From: QNBT01 sp964563335 | GTDB taxonomy: Bacteria > Planctomycetota > Phycisphaerae > Sedimentisphaerales > Anaerohalosphaeraceae | Length of the DNA: 8,015 bases | Direction: 5' to 3' | Assembly (NCBI GenBank): GCA_964563335.1 | Contig: CAZLWL010000097.1 | Location: 1 to 8,015, forward strand | In this document: in pieces, positions 4,754 to 8,015 of the stretch | How positions within the stretch are numbered: the first letter of the stretch is position 1 | Layout of the letters: every line of letters begins with the position of its first letter | The notes under the pieces: model-generated | Databases searched by the model: none | The model's input: the letters and a program-made list of their open reading frames with translations, nothing else | What the model was told of the DNA's origin: nothing | Made by a program: the position numbers and the translations under genes

Positions 4754-5830
4754 CTACTTCAGGACGACCTTGCCGGTTCCGGCGGTTATGGTGCCGATTT
4801 TGTAAACGGTCTCGCCGTATCTTTTGAGCTTGGCGGCGATTGAGTTGGCAAAATCCGGTGCGACTATCAGCACGTATCCTATCCCCATATTAAACACCCT
4901 GAACATCTCGCTTTCTTCGACCGGGCCCTTATTCTGCAAGAATGAAAACACACCCGGCACAGGCCAGCTTGACTTCTTTATGACGGCATTACACGTTTTC
5001 GGCAGCACTCTCGGTATATTGCCCACCAGTCCGCCACCGGTTATGTGGGCCATCGCGCGGACGACCTTCTTGACTTTGTATTGCGCGAGAAGCTTTACAA
5101 TCGGTTTGACATAAATCCGTGTCGGCTCAAGCAACACATCACCTAACTCAGCGCCATCGAGTTCATCCACCACATCAGTCACTTTCAGGCGAGCCTGCTT
5201 GAAGCAGATATGTCGCACTAATGAAAAGCCGTTACTGTGCAATCCGCTTGACCAAAGCCCCAAAATCACGTCACCTCTATGGATATTAGCGCCGGCAACA
5301 ATCCTGCCTCGTTCGACCACGCCGACGGCAAAGCCGGCCATATCGAATTCGCCCTTACGGTAAATGTCCGGCATCTCCGCGGTCTCACCGCCAATCAATG
5401 CGCAATTGGCCTGTTTGCACCCTGCGGCGACCCCTTCCACCATTTGTGCGATGCTGTCCGGTTCGAGCTTGTTGACGGCTAAGTAATCCAGAAAGAACAG
5501 AGGCTCTGCCCCGTGGGCAATCATGTCGTTGACGTTCATAGCAACCAAATCAATACCGACGGTGTCGAACCTGCCCGCCATCTGGGCGATCTTGACTTTT
5601 GTGCCTACACCGTCCGTGCACGCCACCAGCACAGGGCTTTTGTAATTCTTCTTGAATAGTCTCTCATCGTAATCGAGTCGGAAAAATCCCGCAAAGCCGT
5701 TTTCAAGGGTTATCACCCGCGGGCCGTGCGTACTCGCCACGGCCCCTGCGATGCGCCCGACCATCCGGTCGCCGGCGTCAATGCTTACGCCTGATTGCTC
5801 GTAACTGATATACTCGGGCTCAGACATCAT
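4754..5830 (-). CDS. purM: phosphoribosylformylglycinamidine cyclo-ligase (AIR synthetase)
   Basis: A complete 358-residue protein, close to the usual PurM length. It catalyses ATP-dependent closure of FGAM to aminoimidazole ribotide in de novo purine synthesis, in the cytoplasm. Family motifs in order: GVSIDAGDRMV (14-24), DGVGTK (73-78, nucleotide binding), VNDMIAHGAEP (100-110), GGETAEMPDIY (147-157), GLHSNGFSLVR (196-206), LLEPTRIYVKP (233-243), HITGGGLVGNIPR (262-274) and FNMGIG (313-318). The N-terminal PurM-type domain covers roughly the first half, the C-terminal AIRS domain the rest. The start overlaps the end of purF by 11 nt (8 nt if the second ATG is used), with no clear ribosome binding site of its own, so translation is probably coupled to purF. 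Nothing is missing. Confidence 0.98.
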   Translation of the reverse strand: MMSEPEYISYEQSGVSIDAGDRMVGRIAGAVASTHGPRVITLENGFAGFFRLDYDERLFKKNYKSPVLVACTDGVGTKVKIAQMAGRFDTVGIDLVAMNVNDMIAHGAEPLFFLDYLAVNKLEPDSIAQMVEGVAAGCKQANCALIGGETAEMPDIYRKGEFDMAGFAVGVVERGRIVAGANIHRGDVILGLWSSGLHSNGFSLVRHICFKQARLKVTDVVDELDGAELGDVLLEPTRIYVKPIVKLLAQYKVKKVVRAMAHITGGGLVGNIPRVLPKTCNAVIKKSSWPVPGVFSFLQNKGPVEESEMFRVFNMGIGYVLIVAPDFANSIAAKLKRYGETVYKIGTITAGTGKVVLK

Positions 5831-7265
5831 AAGGCTCTACATCGTCGAAAAGCTGCATTTGGTGGCGTTCCATCGAGAACTTGTTCACCACCGTTGTAAT
5901 TGGTATCCGGTACTTTCCGCTCCAGCAGGCGGTACAATAGTGGTCCGCCGGGAGCGACAGGCACGATAGTAACCCTTCCAGCGAAACATACCCTATGCTG
6001 TCCACTTCAAGGTAATCGCGAATTTGGTCCAGGTTACGACTGCTGGCAAGCAGCTCTTCCTTCGTTGGAAAATTCACACCATAGAAACACGGATTTGTAA
6101 TCGGTGGACAGGAGACACGCATATGCACTTCCTTAGCGCCGGCGTCTCGTAATGAGCGAATCTTACCCTTCGTGGTTGTGCCGCGAACTATAGAATCATC
6201 GACCACGACTACACGCTTACCTTCTACGACCTCACGCACGACAGCCAACTTGAGCTTGACCCCGAGGTCTCGCATGTCCTGTGAGGGCGAGATAAAAGTT
6301 CTGCCGACATAGTGGCTGCGAACAAAACCCATATCGAAAGGTATGCCGCTGGCATTGGCGTAACCTATTGCCGCCGAGGTCCCCGAATCGGGCACCGGCG
6401 TTACAACGTCGGCCTCTACGGGGTGCTCCTGGGCGAGGCGCCGGCCGAGCTTTTTGCGGACCTCGTGGACATTCTCGCCGAAGACCCGGCTGCTTTGCTT
6501 GGCAAAATATACATGTTCAAAAGCACAATGCGCCGGCGTTGCCGCCTCGCACGTGGCAAAAAACCTGCTGTGCAAACCGTCATTGCTGAGGGTAACAATC
6601 TCGCCTGGCTCAACGTCGCGAACGTACTCGGCCTGGATCATATCAAAAGCGCACGTCTCGCTGGCAACACAATAGCAGCCGCTTTTGGCCTTGCCGATGC
6701 ACAAAGGTCGTATGCCGTACGGGTCACGAGCCGCCTCTATGCGTTCACTAAAGAGAAACAGCAGTGAGTAAGCTCCCTGCAGGTGATTCAGCACATGGCC
6801 CAGTGGGTCGGTGTTGGTAACATGGGTCGGCTTGGCTAACAGATGGACGATGATTTCAGTGTCATTGGTGGACTTAAAAATGTGGCCATACGCCTCATAT
6901 TCATCCCGCAGCAGAGCGGCATTTATGAGATTGCCGTTATGAGCAACAGCCACCTGTCCGCGGGAATATTCACTGAGAAAAGGCTGGGCGTTAATGGGGT
7001 TGCTTGAGCTGCTTGTCGAGTACCGCACATGTCCGATTGCGATAGGGTTGCTGAGCCGTTCGAGGATGCCTCTACCGGCGCGAAACACTCGGGTTACCCG
7101 ACCCATGCCGGTATAACAATGGATGTGCCGGCCGTCACTGGAGGCAATGCCCGCTGATTCCTGCCCCCGATGCTGCAGACTATGCAGGCCGAAATACGTC
7201 TTCTCTACCGCTTCCGGGTCGCCAAAGATGCCGAAAAGGCCGCAATGCTCTTTCTTTTCCGACAT
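5820..7265 (-). CDS. purF: amidophosphoribosyltransferase, iron-sulfur (Bacillus) type
   Basis: A 481-residue protein that makes 5-phosphoribosylamine from PRPP and glutamine, the committed step of purine synthesis. The N-terminal Ntn glutaminase domain has its nucleophile at Cys8 (CGLFGIFG), preceded by seven residues that must be cleaved, as in the propeptide-bearing Bacillus type. Other glutaminase landmarks: HRGQESAG (32-39), GHVRYST (78-84) and HNGNL (109-113). The phosphoribosyltransferase domain has VPDSG (291-295) and the PRPP loop VVVVDDSIVRGTT (352-364). Cysteines at 247, 393, 444 and 447 (YCTAC) match the four 4Fe-4S ligands of that subfamily. The start at 7265 has GAGGA close upstream. 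It heads the purF-purM-hydrolase unit and is divergent from the prepilin-like gene. Confidence 0.98.
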   Translation of the reverse strand: MSEKKEHCGLFGIFGDPEAVEKTYFGLHSLQHRGQESAGIASSDGRHIHCYTGMGRVTRVFRAGRGILERLSNPIAIGHVRYSTSSSSNPINAQPFLSEYSRGQVAVAHNGNLINAALLRDEYEAYGHIFKSTNDTEIIVHLLAKPTHVTNTDPLGHVLNHLQGAYSLLFLFSERIEAARDPYGIRPLCIGKAKSGCYCVASETCAFDMIQAEYVRDVEPGEIVTLSNDGLHSRFFATCEAATPAHCAFEHVYFAKQSSRVFGENVHEVRKKLGRRLAQEHPVEADVVTPVPDSGTSAAIGYANASGIPFDMGFVRSHYVGRTFISPSQDMRDLGVKLKLAVVREVVEGKRVVVVDDSIVRGTTTKGKIRSLRDAGAKEVHMRVSCPPITNPCFYGVNFPTKEELLASSRNLDQIRDYLEVDSIGYVSLEGLLSCLSLPADHYCTACWSGKYRIPITTVVNKFSMERHQMQLFDDVEPYDV

Positions 7266-7308
7266 AAATCCTCGAGTTAAACCAAGCCAACAAGGACTAA
7301 ACGCACAG

Positions 7309-7335
7309 TTTATACAATTATCAAACTGCAGTCAA
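7309..7335 (-). promoter_or_regulatory. promoter candidate for the purF operon
   Basis: On the minus strand TTGACT (7330-7335) and TATAAA (7309-7314) each match five of six consensus bases. The spacer is only 15 bp, shorter than optimal, which may mean a weak or activator-assisted promoter. It would give a leader of about 35-40 nt. No purine riboswitch is possible in so short a leader. Confidence 0.5.
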
Positions 7336-7381
7336 TCTGATTTTGCACCGCCAAGGCTCATCTACGCCCGAAAAAATTGGC

Positions 7382-7411
7382 TTGACATTGTGGTTTCAAT
7401 TGTGTTATGTT
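7382..7411 (+). promoter_or_regulatory. strong promoter candidate for the prepilin-like gene
   Basis: A perfect TTGACA (7382-7387) is followed after 18 bp by TATGTT (7406-7411), preceded by TGT (7403-7405), an extended -10 (TGn). A second A/T-rich segment, TATATAAA, follows at once. The transcript would begin near 7418, giving a leader of about 80 nt. Confidence 0.6.
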
Positions 7412-7497
7412 ATATAAAGGGGTTTGTCTAAAGTAGATATGACAATCCCTGATTAATTAATGGAGATAAAGATAAGATTTATTTGTTGAGGAGTATC

Positions 7498-8015
7498 ATG
7501 ATATCAAGGAAAAAAGGTTTCACCCTCATCGAGTTGTTGGTTGTAATCGCAATTATCGCCCTGCTGCTTTCCATCCTCACGCCGGCGTTGAACTCGGTCA
7601 AGGAACGGGGCAGAAGGGTGGTCTGCATGAGTAACCTCAAGCAATTGAGCCTGGCAAATATTATGTATGCCCAGTTGTATAATGGTCGCTTTGTCCCTTT
7701 GGAGGATAACAGTAACATAGATGGCGGGGGATACGACATAATACTTCCCAATGGGGAAGTATTTACACCGCAATACGGGGTGTGGTGTCTTAACAAGACA
7801 TTTATTAAGTTGTTGGACCAAACCGGAACCGATAATGTGGGATATAATATTGGCAGCGGTCTGGGTTTCTATTATGGTTTGCCCCGGAAATTCAGATGTC
7901 CCAGTTACCCAAGCAAAAAGGCCTCCGTGTCTATGGCCACAACTGGCGGCTCAAATGTACTTCAAACAAGTTATGGCATCAACGAAACTGATATCTGGCT
8001 GGCACCGCCGGGGGC
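7498..8015 (+). CDS. prepilin-type N-terminal cleavage/methylation protein (planctomycete pseudopilin-like), 3' end outside window
   Basis: 172 codons are visible before the window ends. The N-terminus is a class III (type IV pilin-like) signal: MISRKKG at 1-7, cleavage expected after Gly7, then FTLIELL with the conserved Glu at mature position 5, and a hydrophobic helix to about residue 28. Then comes CMSNLKQL (43-50), the pattern shared by the large planctomycete family of pseudopilin-like proteins (DUF1559-type and relatives). PilD-type peptidase would process it, and the mature protein would be anchored in the inner membrane or built into a pilus or type II secretion pseudopilus. The rest (52-172) is rich in Gly, Asn and Tyr with scattered Cys; I recognise no catalytic motif. 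GAGGAG just upstream supports this start. Whether it assembles into fibres is unknown. Confidence 0.93.
   Translation, partial: MISRKKGFTLIELLVVIAIIALLLSILTPALNSVKERGRRVVCMSNLKQLSLANIMYAQLYNGRFVPLEDNSNIDGGGYDIILPNGEVFTPQYGVWCLNKTFIKLLDQTGTDNVGYNIGSGLGFYYGLPRKFRCPSYPSKKASVSMATTGGSNVLQTSYGINETDIWLAPPG

Noticed and set aside
6312..6767. 151-codon plus-strand open frame
   Set aside because: Antisense to the middle of purF, which has intact motifs throughout.
7479..7821. Two minus-strand open frames of 105 codons
   Set aside because: They are antisense to the prepilin-like gene and its leader; no ribosome binding site or protein-like pattern.

Overview
The window most resembles a chromosomal segment of a planctomycete, probably of the Phycisphaerae (Sedimentisphaerales-like) group. 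That guess rests on the prepilin-type protein at the right edge (KKGFTLIELL start, CMSNLKQL segment), a type hugely expanded in Planctomycetes, and on the two small proteins at 3082-3824, which resemble conserved planctomycete hypotheticals. It is inferred from remembered family patterns, not from a search. I see no insertion sequence, phage gene, CRISPR array, tRNA or rRNA.

Layout, left to right. (1) 2-2103, minus: a two-gene alpha-glucan unit, a GT-B glycosyltransferase followed by a GH57 glycoside hydrolase that runs off the left edge. Its promoter is near 2210-2239 and an 8-codon leader ORF overlaps the transferase start. (2) 2267-2572: a gene-free stretch with several clear inverted repeats. 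(3) 2573-2770, minus: a 65-residue protein with the histone-fold signature, a short bacterial histone and the most notable gene here. (4) 3082-3824, plus, divergent from the histone: a DUF2007-like protein with a very acidic tail, then a protein with an arginine-rich six-residue repeat. (5) 3821-7265, minus: purF, purM and an RNase Z-like metallo-beta-lactamase-fold hydrolase in one apparent operon. Its last gene converges on the preceding plus-strand unit, and the two stop codons share a TTAA. (6) 7498 to the right edge, plus: a prepilin-type protein, divergent from purF, with a good promoter.

How the genes work together: PurF makes phosphoribosylamine from PRPP and glutamine, and PurM closes the imidazole ring later in the same purine pathway. 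The MBL hydrolase may mature tRNA 3' ends or cut another phosphodiester. The GT/GH57 pair probably builds or remodels an intracellular alpha-glucan. The histone gene, its roughly 310-bp divergent control region, the acidic-tailed and arginine-repeat proteins on its other side and the unexplained structured stretch downstream form the part of the window that deserves most attention.
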